Source: Rhodoferax sp.
Lineage (GTDB): Bacteria; Pseudomonadota; Gammaproteobacteria; Burkholderiales; Burkholderiaceae_C
DNA: 64,000 bases
Direction: 5' to 3'
Assembly: GCA_024236015.1 (NCBI GenBank)
Contig: JACKLK010000004.1
Span: 248,001 to 312,000, forward strand
Shown here: in pieces, positions 46,390 through 55,217 of the stretch
Numbering within the stretch: position 1 is the stretch's first letter
How the letters are laid out: every line of letters starts with the position of its first letter
Notes under the pieces: generated by a model
Told to the model about the DNA's origin: nothing
Databases searched by the model: none
Seen by the model: only the letters and a program-made list of their open reading frames with translations
Position numbers and translations under genes: made by a program

Positions 46390-46493
46390 CAGCCTGTTGG
46401 AATTGCGACCAGTCTAGCCCAGAACGAGGAGCGGATGCATCCCCGTCGGCAGCGGCGGGCGGCATGCGTCGTGCGTGGGCGACAATTCGGGCC

Positions 46494-46901
46494 ATGACTG
46501 CTGACGAACTTCTTGTCATTGCGCAGGAACGCGGCAACCGCACCGGTTGCGGGCAATGCTCGGCGCTGGTGTGCAGGGCTTGGGAATCCTTGAGCGGCGA
46601 TTTCGACCGATCGCAGCTGCGACGCATCGGCAGCTTGCGGGACCCCGCCCAGGAGGAGCCGACCTACGAGGAATACCATCCGGACGGAACCCACGCCTGG
46701 TCCGACGATGCACCGATCGCGCCCGACTGGTTCCCGTACAACCGCTGCGAGGTCTGGGAATGTGCAGGTTGCGGCAGACCCTTCCTGCGCTACACCGAGT
46801 TCGGCGGCTACTACACAGACGAGCGTATCCGCGAGCTGCGGGCCGAACGGGTGGCCCGACCGCCACACGCCGAACCACCGTCGGGCACGGCCGCCGGCTG
46901 A
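46494..46901 (+). CDS. Conserved Cys-rich protein, possible zinc-binding, function unknown
   Basis: This 135-residue protein has two cysteine groups, CGQC plus a nearby Cys (19, 22, 27) and C-C--C (85, 90, 93), spaced like one or two zinc or iron-sulfur sites. The middle is well defined, with RRIGSLRDPAQEEPTYEEYH and DDAPIAPDWFPYNRCEVWEC, and has the look of a conserved domain. I do not recognise a named family. There is no signal peptide. It is divergent from the kinase and convergent with putA, so the context gives no functional hint. Confidence 0.7.
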   Translation: MTADELLVIAQERGNRTGCGQCSALVCRAWESLSGDFDRSQLRRIGSLRDPAQEEPTYEEYHPDGTHAWSDDAPIAPDWFPYNRCEVWECAGCGRPFLRYTEFGGYYTDERIRELRAERVARPPHAEPPSGTAAG

Positions 46902-47053
46902 CGTAGCCGCGCGCCGGCCGGGGACAGCGGCTCACATCGCACAACCCGGGCCTGTGCGACGGCAGGCAGGGCTTCGTCCAGCACGGGGTCGGCGTGGGCC
47001 CGGTTCCGGCGCCATTGCCGACCGGCATAACCATGGCCAGCGGTGATGGGCTT

Positions 47054-50000
47054 TCAGCCCAAGGTCATCAGGCTCGCATTGCCGCCCGCGGCGGCCGTGT
47101 TGATGCTCAGCGAGCGTTCGATCACCAGGCGCTCGAGCGGGATACGCGCATCGCCGCTTGCCAGCCCCGTCAAGCCGACGATCGGCCCCGGCCGCGCCGC
47201 AAGCGCGGCAGCCGCGGCCTGGCGCGAGGATGCGTCGCCATGGTGCAAGGCGGCGTCGAACTGGGTGTGGGCGTTCGACCAGTCGCCGCTGAGCGTGATG
47301 CGCTCGCGCACGTCGGCCGGCAGGCGTTCGCGCAAGGCCGCCGCGTCGGCCGGCCATACCGCACGGCTGCCGGCGGCCAGCACGGCGGCCAGCTGCAGCA
47401 GGCGGTCGGCGTCACCGGCAGCGCCATCGGCGGCCAGGCACAACACCGCCTCGCGCGGCAACACCGCATACAGGTTGGCCTCGCCGGTCGGGCCCGGCAG
47501 GCCGTGCCAGCGTCCGAGCGGCGACTCGGCCACGGCGCGGTCGCAATAGGCGGCCAGCAGGTTCTTGCCCTGGGCCTGGGCCCAGGCGCGCAGCTGCGCC
47601 ATCGCCGCCGGTGCCGAGGCCGGCGCCGGCGGCGGTTCGGTCGACAGGCCGCGCACCGCCGGACGGGTCATGGGACCGGCATGCGCCACCGCCATGCGCG
47701 CGGCCTGCACCGGTCGCTGCGCCAGCAGGCGCAGCAGGTACAACGGCCCACCGGCCTTCGGTCCGGTGCCCGACAGGCCTTCGCCGCCGAACGGCTGCAC
47801 GCCGACCACCGCACCCACGACGTTGCGGTTGACATAGATGTTGCCGGCGCGTGCGGCCGACACCACCTGCGCCACGGTCTCGTCGATACGCGTGTGCACG
47901 CCCTGCGTCAGCCCGTAGCCGGTGCCGTTGATCGCACCCAGCAGATCGTCCAGCCGCTCGCGCCGGTACCGCAGCACATGCAGCACCGGGCCGAACACCT
48001 CGCGCCCGAGATCGGCGACCTTGTCGATCTCGATCACGGTGGGTGCGACGAAATGGCCCTGCTGGTGGGCCGTGGCGTCCGGTGCCGGCGCCGGCTGCCA
48101 AACCCGGCAGCCCTTGGCCTGCATCGCCGACACGTGACGCTCGATGATGTCCCTGGCCTCGGCGTCGATGACCGGGCCGACATCGGTGGCCAGTCGACGC
48201 GGATCGCCCACCGCCAGTTCCTGCACCGCACCGTGCAGCATCTCGACCAGCCGGTCGGCGCCATCGTCCTGCACGCACAACAGGCGCAGCGCCGAGCACC
48301 GCTGGCCGGCACTGTCGAAGGCCGACGACACGATGTCGGCCACGGCCTGCTCGGTCAGCGCCGACGAGTCGACGATCATCGCGTTCTGGCCGCCGGTCTC
48401 GGCGATCAGGGGCACGACCTGGCCATCGGCCGTCAGCCGGCCGGCGAGTTCGCGCTGCAGCAAACGCGCCACCTCGGTCGAGCCGGTGAACAACACACCA
48501 TGCACCCGTGCGTCGCCCACCAGCGCCGCGCCCACGGTCTCGCCGCGGCCGGGCAACAGCTGCAAGGCGCCGCGCGGCACGCCAGCCGCATGCAGCGCGC
48601 GCACCGCCGCCGCCGCGACCAGCGGCGTCTGCTCGGCCGGCTTGGCCAACACCACGTTGCCGGCGGCCAGCGCCGCGGCCACCTGGCCGGTGAAGATCGC
48701 CAGCGGGAAGTTCCACGGGCTGATACACACGACCGGCCCGAGCGGCTTGTGCGTGGCAGCGTCGAAATCGCGCCGGATCTCGGACGCGTAATAACGCAGG
48801 AAGTCCACCGCCTCGCGCACCTCGGCCACACCGTTGGCGGCGGTCTTGCCGGCCTCGCGCGTGAGCAGCGGCAACAGCATGAACGTGTCCGCCTCGAGGC
48901 GGTCGGCGCCGGCTTCGAGCACGGCCGCGCGTTCGGCGGGCGCAAGCGCCGCCCAGGCCGGCGCGGCCTGCGTGGCGGCGTCGAGCGCCACGCCGACCTC
49001 GGCCACGGTGGCCTCGCGCACCTGACCCACGACGTCGTCGAATGCGGCAGGATTGCGCAGTGCCTGGGCTTCGGAGTCCGAAGCGTCGGGTGACGTGTCT
49101 GTCGCCAGCAAGGGCGCCGAGTCCCACTGCCGGCTGGCGTCGTCGACGAAGGCCTGTGTCAGCCTCGACAGCGTCGATTCGTCGGCCATGTCGATGCCCG
49201 CCGAATTGGGCCGCACGTCACCATACAGTTGCCGCGGCAACGGGATCGCCGGATGCGGCAGGCCGACCCCGCCGTCGTCCTTGGCCATCGCCTGCACCGT
49301 CGTCACCGAGTCCTGCGCCAGTTCGGCCAAAGGCACGTTCTCGTCGGCGATGCGGTTCACGAACGAGGAGTTGGCGCCGTTCTCCAGCAGCCGGCGCACC
49401 AGGTAGGCCAGCAAGGTGTCGTGCAATCCCACCGGCGCGTAGATGCGACACGGCCGGCCCAGCTTGCCCTTCTCGACCGGCCCCACGACCTGCTCGTACA
49501 AGGGTTCGCCCATGCCGTGCAGGCACTGGAACTCGTATTGCCCGCTGCGGTAGTCGTCGCCGGCAATGGCCAGGATGGACGCCAGCGACTGCGCGTTGTG
49601 GGTGGCGAACTGCGGGAACACGACGTCGGTGGCGGCCAGCAGTTTTTTGGCGCAGACGATGTAGGCCACGTCGGTGTAGGGCTTGCGCGTGTAGACCGGA
49701 TACCCCGACTGCCCGTCGAGTTGGGCGCGCTTGATCTCGCTGTCCCAATACGCGCCCTTGACCAGGCGGATCATCAGCCGGTGGCCGCTGCGCCGCGCCA
49801 GGTCGACGACGAAGTCCACCACCGCCGGGCAGCGTTTCTGATAGGCCTGGATCACGAAGCCCAGCCCGTGCCAGCCCGCAAGCGACGGTTCGAACGCCAG
49901 GCGCTCGAGCAGATCGAGCGAAATCTCGAGCCGGTCGGCCTCCTCGGCGTCGATGTTCATGCCGATGTCCAGCCGGCGCGCCTGCTCGGCCAGCGCCAGC

Positions 50001-50824
50001 AGCCGCGGATACAGCTCCTGCATGACGCGTTCGACCTTGGCCCGCGCGTAACGCGGATGCAACGCCGAGAGCTTGATCGAGATACCCGGGCCCTCGATGA
50101 CGCCGCGCCCGGCGGACGCCGCGCCGATGGCATCGATCGCCTTGGCGTAGGCGGCCTGGTAGCGCTGGGCGTCGTCGGCCGTCATTGCCGCCTCACCCAG
50201 CATGTCGTAGGAATACCGGAAACCCTGGGCCTCGCGCTTTTGCGCGTTGACGAGTGCCTGGGCAATCGTCTCGCCGGTCACGAACTGCTCGCCCATCATG
50301 CGCATCGCCATGTCCACGCCGCGGCGGATCAGCGGCTCGCCGCCACGGGCCACGACCTGGCGCAGCGTGCTCGACAGGCGGCTATCGCTGTGCGTGGAGA
50401 CCAGCTTGCCGGTCAGCAGCAGGCCCCAGGACGCGGCGTTGACGAACAACGAGGCGCTCTGGCCCAGGTGGCTTTGCCAGTCGCCGTCGCCGATCTTGTC
50501 GCGGATCAACGCGTCGCGCGTGGCCGCGTCCGGAATGCGCAGCAAGGCTTCGGCCAGGCACATCAACGCCACGCCTTCCTGCGAGCTGAGTGCGAACTCC
50601 TGCAGCAGGCCCTGCACCAGGCCGGCACGTCCGCTGGCCCGGGCACGCTCGCGCACACCGCCGGCGATCCGCAAGGCCAGCGCATGGGCGGCCTTGGCCT
50701 GGGCCGGCGCCAACGTGGCCGCGGACAGCAGCGTCGGCAACAGGTCGGGCTCGGGCGTACGGGTCGCGGCGGTGATGGCGGCGCGCAGCGGCGTCGGGTC
50801 GGACAGCGGGGTGATGGTGTGCAT
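47054..50824 (-). CDS. putA: Bifunctional proline dehydrogenase/L-glutamate gamma-semialdehyde dehydrogenase
   Basis: This 1256-residue enzyme oxidises proline to glutamate. The FAD-dependent PRODH half has GFRYSYDMLGEAA, LVKGAYWDSEIKRAQ and YAPVGLHDTLLAYLVRRLLENG; the dehydrogenase half has ISPWNFPLAIFTGQ, GGQNAM and the catalytic Cys in QRCSALR. A further domain of about 200 residues follows, as in the long PutA proteins. The N-terminus begins where the helical domain of E. coli PutA begins, so the ribbon-helix-helix repressor domain is missing; a stop codon lies just upstream in frame. Regulation must therefore come from another protein. An inverted repeat 48-76 bp upstream is a candidate operator. 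Confidence 0.95.
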   Translation of the reverse strand: MHTITPLSDPTPLRAAITAATRTPEPDLLPTLLSAATLAPAQAKAAHALALRIAGGVRERARASGRAGLVQGLLQEFALSSQEGVALMCLAEALLRIPDAATRDALIRDKIGDGDWQSHLGQSASLFVNAASWGLLLTGKLVSTHSDSRLSSTLRQVVARGGEPLIRRGVDMAMRMMGEQFVTGETIAQALVNAQKREAQGFRYSYDMLGEAAMTADDAQRYQAAYAKAIDAIGAASAGRGVIEGPGISIKLSALHPRYARAKVERVMQELYPRLLALAEQARRLDIGMNIDAEEADRLEISLDLLERLAFEPSLAGWHGLGFVIQAYQKRCPAVVDFVVDLARRSGHRLMIRLVKGAYWDSEIKRAQLDGQSGYPVYTRKPYTDVAYIVCAKKLLAATDVVFPQFATHNAQSLASILAIAGDDYRSGQYEFQCLHGMGEPLYEQVVGPVEKGKLGRPCRIYAPVGLHDTLLAYLVRRLLENGANSSFVNRIADENVPLAELAQDSVTTVQAMAKDDGGVGLPHPAIPLPRQLYGDVRPNSAGIDMADESTLSRLTQAFVDDASRQWDSAPLLATDTSPDASDSEAQALRNPAAFDDVVGQVREATVAEVGVALDAATQAAPAWAALAPAERAAVLEAGADRLEADTFMLLPLLTREAGKTAANGVAEVREAVDFLRYYASEIRRDFDAATHKPLGPVVCISPWNFPLAIFTGQVAAALAAGNVVLAKPAEQTPLVAAAAVRALHAAGVPRGALQLLPGRGETVGAALVGDARVHGVLFTGSTEVARLLQRELAGRLTADGQVVPLIAETGGQNAMIVDSSALTEQAVADIVSSAFDSAGQRCSALRLLCVQDDGADRLVEMLHGAVQELAVGDPRRLATDVGPVIDAEARDIIERHVSAMQAKGCRVWQPAPAPDATAHQQGHFVAPTVIEIDKVADLGREVFGPVLHVLRYRRERLDDLLGAINGTGYGLTQGVHTRIDETVAQVVSAARAGNIYVNRNVVGAVVGVQPFGGEGLSGTGPKAGGPLYLLRLLAQRPVQAARMAVAHAGPMTRPAVRGLSTEPPPAPASAPAAMAQLRAWAQAQGKNLLAAYCDRAVAESPLGRWHGLPGPTGEANLYAVLPREAVLCLAADGAAGDADRLLQLAAVLAAGSRAVWPADAAALRERLPADVRERITLSGDWSNAHTQFDAALHHGDASSRQAAAAALAARPGPIVGLTGLASGDARIPLERLVIERSLSINTAAAGGNASLMTLG

Positions 50825-50871
50825 GATCGGCCTATCGGTTGAGTCAATGGCTAGTATCTCGCCATATCAAA

Positions 50872-50900
50872 CGAATGTTTCACCACAAATTAGTCATTCG
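50872..50900. promoter_or_regulatory. Inverted repeat upstream of putA
   Basis: CGAATG and CATTCG are separated by 17 bp within a locally AT-rich stretch before the putA start. The PutA protein here lacks its own DNA-binding domain, so a separate regulator (for example Lrp/PutR-like) would be expected to bind near here. The arms are only 6 bp, so this is a weak call. Confidence 0.3.
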
Positions 50901-51034
50901 AACGAACAATCGTCGGCCTCATGGTCATCGGCGGGCGCATGATGCGCGAACCTGCCAGGCCAGGCAGGAGGGCTGCAACCCCATTCGGGCTGCCTGCGCC
51001 CCGGCCGTGCCTGGCTGCGCCGGCCCCGGCGGTA

Positions 51035-51814
51035 CTAGAAGGTCCCCGGGTAACCGCCACCGTCGATCAACAGGCTCTGGCCGGTCATGTAGCCGGCGTG
51101 GGCCGAACACAGGTAGGCACACAAGGCGCCGACCTCTTCCGGCTGGCCGAATCGTCCGGCCGGATTGGCCTGGCCGCGCTCGCGCCACAGCTGGTCGAAC
51201 GACCCGCCGCCCGACCTGGCCAGCGCCTCGACATGGTGGCGCTGCGCATCGGTGGCAAAAGCCCCCGGCAGGATGTTGTTGATCGTCACGTTGTGCCGCA
51301 CCGTCTGGCGGGCCAGGCCGGCGACAAAACCGACGAGTCCGGCCCGCGCGCCATTGGACAGGCCGAGTTCGGCCTGCGGAACCTTCACGCTGCGCGAGAC
51401 GATGTTCACGATGCGGCCGAAGCCACGCTCAATCATCGGGTCGACCGTACGGCGCATCATCGCGATCGGCCCGAGCATCATCGCGTCCAGCGCGTCGTGC
51501 CAATGCTGCTGCGTCCAGTCCCGGAAATCGCCGGGTGGACAACCATCGCCGTTGTTGACCAGGATGTCGGGCGACGGGCAGGCGGCCAACGCGGCATCAC
51601 GCCCGGCCGCGGTCGTGATGTCGGCGACGACATGGGCCACCGCGATGCCGGACTCGGCCGCCAGCGCCGTGCCGGCCTCGCGCAGGCTGGCTTCGGTGCG
51701 CGCGGCAATCGTCACCTGCACGCCTTCGAGCGCCAGTTGCCGCGCACACGCACGCCCCATGCCGCGACTGCCGCCGAATACCAGGGCCGTCCGGCCCGCA
51801 ATGTCGAGTTTCAT
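51035..51814 (-). CDS. SDR-fold protein lacking the catalytic Tyr and Lys
   Basis: This 259-residue protein has the short-chain dehydrogenase fold with the cofactor motif GGSRGMG (14-20) and a variant NNAG region (LVNNGDG). At the active site, alignment with classical SDRs puts Ser153 and Arg157 where Tyr and Lys of YxxxK belong (GLSNGARAGL), while Ser140 is kept. It may use different chemistry or act in binding only; some SDR subfamilies share this SxxxR pattern. It ends with the typical GQSLLIDGGGYPGTF. It stands alone, with putA 211 bp downstream, so a functional link is not evident. Confidence 0.85.
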   Translation of the reverse strand: MKLDIAGRTALVFGGSRGMGRACARQLALEGVQVTIAARTEASLREAGTALAAESGIAVAHVVADITTAAGRDAALAACPSPDILVNNGDGCPPGDFRDWTQQHWHDALDAMMLGPIAMMRRTVDPMIERGFGRIVNIVSRSVKVPQAELGLSNGARAGLVGFVAGLARQTVRHNVTINNILPGAFATDAQRHHVEALARSGGGSFDQLWRERGQANPAGRFGQPEEVGALCAYLCSAHAGYMTGQSLLIDGGGYPGTF

Positions 51815-51988
51815 CTGCCGTGTCCTTGCGTTGGCGCGTCATGCAGCGGGCTCCGTCGCGCGTCGCAACACACCGCCGCCGCCACGGGACGGTTTCGCAC
51901 GCAGCCCGCCTCCGCGCGTGTCGGCCCGCCGCGAACCGATCCCGACGACGACTATACGCAGGCCGGGCGACGCAGCCGCGCGATGCGA

Positions 51989-52633
51989 TCAGAACAGGCT
52001 GAGAACCAGCCAGCCGGCCGTGCCCCACATCATCAGCGCCACCATGCCGTCCAGGGCCCGCCAGACATGCAGGGAGTCGAGCCGGCGGCCGAGCCAGAAC
52101 GTGGCCAGGCCCAGCACGGCAAACCACAGCACCGAGCCGGCCGCGGCGCCCATGCCGAAGACGCCGGCCCCCGCGCCGTAGGCCAGCGATGCGCTGCCGA
52201 TCAACACGGCCGTGTCGAGCCAGGCATGCGGATTGAGCCAGGAGAAGGCCAGCGCGGCCCCTACCGCCTGGCGGCGGGTCATCGCCGGCGCCGCGGGCCG
52301 AGCGCCATCCGTGCCCACAGCCACGGCCACGGGTTGCGGATGCAGGAAACGCCGGAACGCCTTCCAGCCGTAGACGGCCAGGAACAGGGAACCGGCGCCG
52401 ACCAGGGCCCCCATGAGCTTGTCGGACAGGCCGCCGAGTTGCGCCAGGCCGAACACGCCCAGGCCGATCAGCACCATGTCGGACACCATGCACACGGCCA
52501 CGGTGAGCCAGACATGCTGGCGTTGCAGGCCCATGCGCAGCACATGCGCGTTCTGCGGCCCGATGGCCATGATCAGCGACATGCTCAGCACCATGCCGGC
52601 GGTGAAGGTGGGATATGCGAGGGTCATGGCCAT
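51989..52633 (-). CDS. argO: LysE/ArgO-family amino-acid exporter
   Basis: This 214-residue inner-membrane protein belongs to the LysE/ArgO family that exports arginine, lysine and related amino acids. It has the family start MSLIMAIGPQNAHVLRMGL and the second motif AFSWLNPHAWLDTAVLIG, with about six hydrophobic segments. It is divergent from an ArgP-like regulator, the arrangement known from E. coli argO/argP and Corynebacterium lysE/lysG. I start it at ATG 52633; 52627 is nearly equal. Export of basic amino acids under control of the regulator is the expected role. Confidence 0.88.
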   Translation of the reverse strand: MAMTLAYPTFTAGMVLSMSLIMAIGPQNAHVLRMGLQRQHVWLTVAVCMVSDMVLIGLGVFGLAQLGGLSDKLMGALVGAGSLFLAVYGWKAFRRFLHPQPVAVAVGTDGARPAAPAMTRRQAVGAALAFSWLNPHAWLDTAVLIGSASLAYGAGAGVFGMGAAAGSVLWFAVLGLATFWLGRRLDSLHVWRALDGMVALMMWGTAGWLVLSLF

Positions 52634-52789
52634 GATGGGTGGGGTTCGGTGGGGATGCTGCATCGGCGCGGGGGAGATGAAAGGCCCGCCGCGCACCCTG
52701 GAAAGTATGGCGGCCATCGCCACACGTTCAAGCTCCGTTAAATTAAACTCCGGTCACTTAAGCAGAACTATCAATCAGGGGACCGGACC
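52634..52789. promoter_or_regulatory. Divergent argO-argP control region
   Basis: This 156-bp region lies between the divergent exporter and LysR-type regulator genes. Its right half (about 52733-52780) is strikingly AT-rich for this genome (TTAAATTAAAC, CTTAAG) and should hold the regulator-binding site and both promoters. CAGGGGA is the ribosome-binding site of the regulator. I could not define the operator more closely. Confidence 0.5.
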
Positions 52790-53698
52790 ATGCTCGATGC
52801 ACGCCAACTCGACGCCCTGGCCGCCGTGGTCGAACACGGCGGTTTCGGCCCGGCCGCACAAGCCTTGTCGCTGACGCTGGCGGCGGTCTCGTTGCGCATC
52901 AAGGCGCTGGAAGAGCAGATGGGCCAGCGGCTGCTGGTGCGGGGCAAACGCGTGCATGTCACGGCCGCCGGCCAGGCCTTGCTGGCGCACGTGAAGCAGG
53001 TGCGGCTGATGGAGGCCGACCTGCTGGCCGAGTTGCAGGGCGGCACCGGCACGCGTGCCGGCGGGCGCTGGCAGAACCTGTCGGTGGCCATCAATGCCGA
53101 TTCGGCGGCGAGCTGGTTCCTGCCCGGTGTGGCGGCCGTGCTGAAGAAACACCGCCTGCTGCTCGATATCGTCATCGACGACCAGGACCACACCCACGAC
53201 CTGCTCAAGAGCGGCGACGTCATGGGTTGCGTCAGCACGCTGGTCGACCCCATGCGCGGCTGCGTCGCCGAACCCCTGGGCGTGATGCGTTACCGCTGCA
53301 TGGCGGCGCCCGAGGTCGCGCAGCGATGCCGCACGCCGTCGGGTGCCGTGTCGCCGCACAGGCTGCTGGCCTGGCCGGCCATCATCTTCAACCGCAAGGA
53401 TGCCTTGCAGGACGTCTTCCTGGCCCAGCATTTCGGACTGCGGCAACCCCGATACCCGCGCCATTTCGCGCCCGCCATCGACGCGTTCGAGACAGCGATC
53501 GCGCTCGGCCTGGGCTGGGGCATGGTGCCCGAACACCATCCGGCCGGGCACCCGGGCATGGTCGAGATCCTGCCGGGCGCCGCGGTCGACGTGACGCTGT
53601 ACTGGCACCACTGGGCGCGCGAAGCGCCGTCCGCGCAACGCCTGACGCTGGCCGTCAAGGCCGCGGCCGGTGCGCGGCTGCTGCCGCTGCCGACCTGA
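52790..53698 (+). CDS. argP: LysR-type regulator of the ArgP/LysG group
   Basis: This 302-residue protein has an N-terminal winged helix-turn-helix (LDALAAVVEHGGFGPAAQAL ... VSLRIKALEEQMGQRLLVRG) and the ArgP-specific segment RWQNLSVAINADSAASWFLPG. ArgP senses lysine or arginine and activates argO, which is divergent here, so the assignment rests on both similarity and context. The last 44 bp overlap the end of the VOC gene on the other strand. The ATG has CAGGGGA upstream. Confidence 0.92.
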   Translation: MLDARQLDALAAVVEHGGFGPAAQALSLTLAAVSLRIKALEEQMGQRLLVRGKRVHVTAAGQALLAHVKQVRLMEADLLAELQGGTGTRAGGRWQNLSVAINADSAASWFLPGVAAVLKKHRLLLDIVIDDQDHTHDLLKSGDVMGCVSTLVDPMRGCVAEPLGVMRYRCMAAPEVAQRCRTPSGAVSPHRLLAWPAIIFNRKDALQDVFLAQHFGLRQPRYPRHFAPAIDAFETAIALGLGWGMVPEHHPAGHPGMVEILPGAAVDVTLYWHHWAREAPSAQRLTLAVKAAAGARLLPLPT

Positions 53699-54218
53699 CG
53701 TGCGGCACCTCCGGGTCCTGCCGATAGGCACCGGCGGAGTAGGTCAACTCGTAGCTGTGGCTGTAGATCTCCAGGATGTTGCCGAACGGATCCTCCATGT
53801 AGACCATGCGGTACGGCTTCTCGCCGGGAAAATACGCGCGCACCGGCATGCGCTGCTTGCCACCGGCGGCGACGATCCGGGCGGCCAGGCCTTCCACGTC
53901 GGGGTCCTGCACACAGAAATGGAAGACGCCGGACTTCCAGTATTCGAAGTTGTTCTGCGGCTTCTCGGCATCGCGAAACTGGAAGATCTCCACGCCGACG
54001 CGGTCACCGGTCGACAGGTGCGCAATACGCAGCGAACCCCAGCCGGCGCCGAAGACATCGGTACACATCACGCCAATGGCCGAGTCGTCCTCGGTGATGG
54101 TGGTGGGCGGCATGATCAGGTACCAACCCATGACCTCGGTATAGAACGTGACGGCGGCATCGAGGTCGGTGACCGACAGGCCGATGTGGGAGAAATTGCG
54201 GGGATAGACGGGAAGCAT
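53655..54218 (-). CDS. VOC-family (glyoxalase/extradiol dioxygenase-like) protein
   Basis: This 187-residue protein has the vicinal oxygen chelate fold, with HIGLSVTDLDAAVTFYTEVMG at the N-terminus and a second half containing FHFCVQDPDVEG and MEDPFGNILEIYSHSYE. His, His and Glu residues at the usual places could bind a divalent metal. The start at 54218 is preceded by AGAAGGA. It is divergent from a LysR regulator with a palindrome between them, so that regulator very likely controls it. The substrate is unknown; aromatic or lactone chemistry is possible in view of the alpha/beta hydrolase coupled to the regulator gene. Confidence 0.85.
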   Translation of the reverse strand: MLPVYPRNFSHIGLSVTDLDAAVTFYTEVMGWYLIMPPTTITEDDSAIGVMCTDVFGAGWGSLRIAHLSTGDRVGVEIFQFRDAEKPQNNFEYWKSGVFHFCVQDPDVEGLAARIVAAGGKQRMPVRAYFPGEKPYRMVYMEDPFGNILEIYSHSYELTYSAGAYRQDPEVPHVRSAAAAAAHRPRP

Positions 54219-54266
54219 GAAACGGGTCCTTCTGTTGCGAAACAGCGGCCATTCTCGATTTGGCAA

Positions 54267-54277
54267 GTCATAATGAC
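54267..54277. promoter_or_regulatory. Palindromic LysR-type operator candidate
   Basis: GTCATAATGAC is a perfect 5-bp inverted repeat around one base, in the 90-bp space between the divergent VOC and LysR genes. It fits the T-N11-A style of LysR boxes. On the minus strand TTGTCA and GAGAAT, 17 bp apart, overlap it and could be the VOC gene promoter. Confidence 0.5.
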
Positions 54278-54308
54278 AACTACGCACAGATTGTTGTTGC
54301 GATAAATT

Positions 54309-55217
54309 ATGCTTATGCTAAATCCGCAGTGGCTGCGCAGCTTCGTGACCCTCGCCGAGCTGGGCAACTTCACCCGCACGGCCGAACGCCTGGACCTGAC
54401 GCAGGCGGCCGTCAGCCAGCACATCCAGCGTCTCGAAGAACAACTCGGTCCGCTGCTGGTGCGGCATCCGCGGCAGATCGAACTGACCCCGGCCGGCCGC
54501 AGCCTGCTCGACTATTGCGCGGAGACTGCGGCGGCCGATCAACGACTGCGCCAACGGCTGTCCGCCGACGAGGCCGAAGCGGGAGACGTGCGCCTGATCA
54601 CGCCGGGCAGCATCGGACTGGCGTTTTATCCGCCATTGCTCGAACTGCAGCGGGCGCATCCGGGCCTGCATATCCACCATCGCTTCGCACCCGACCCCGA
54701 CGTGCTGGCGGCGGTGCTGGAGAACCGGTTCGAACTCGGGCTGGTGACGCTGCGCCCGGACGATCCGCGCCTGACCGTCAGCCGCTTTGCCCAGGAGCCC
54801 CTGGAACTGGTGGCCCCGGCCGGGGCGACGGTTCGCACCTGGTCCGACCTCGAGCGTCTTGGCTTCATCGACCATCCCGACGGACAGGCCATGGCCGCAC
54901 GCCTGCTGAGCCGACGGTTCCCCGGCAAGCCCGGCGTGCGCAGCCTGCCCTGCCATGGCTTCAGCAACCAGATCAGCCTGATTCTGGAACCGGTGGCGCG
55001 CGGGCTGGGCTTCAGCGTATTGCCCCGCTTCGCACGCCTGGCCTTCTCCCGGCCCGCAGGCATCCAGGTCGTCGACGCCGACACGAAGACGCCCGTGGTC
55101 GATACCTTGTGGTTGCTGCACCGCGCCGAGTGGCCACTGAGCGCCCGCGCTGAACGGGTGCTGCAGCATATGCGTCAACATGTCACCACCGCCGCGCGAG
55201 CGGCAAAGGCGCGATGA
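54309..55217 (+). CDS. LysR-family transcriptional regulator
   Basis: This 302-residue regulator has the LysR helix-turn-helix (LRSFVTLAELGNFTRTAERL ... AAVSQHIQRLEEQLG) and a substrate-binding domain from about residue 90. It is divergent from the VOC gene, with a palindrome in between, and its stop overlaps the start of the alpha/beta hydrolase gene (ATGA). ATG 54309 and ATG 54315 are both usable. It probably controls the VOC gene and its own operon. The inducer cannot be guessed from sequence. Confidence 0.92.
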   Translation: MLMLNPQWLRSFVTLAELGNFTRTAERLDLTQAAVSQHIQRLEEQLGPLLVRHPRQIELTPAGRSLLDYCAETAAADQRLRQRLSADEAEAGDVRLITPGSIGLAFYPPLLELQRAHPGLHIHHRFAPDPDVLAAVLENRFELGLVTLRPDDPRLTVSRFAQEPLELVAPAGATVRTWSDLERLGFIDHPDGQAMAARLLSRRFPGKPGVRSLPCHGFSNQISLILEPVARGLGFSVLPRFARLAFSRPAGIQVVDADTKTPVVDTLWLLHRAEWPLSARAERVLQHMRQHVTTAARAAKAR

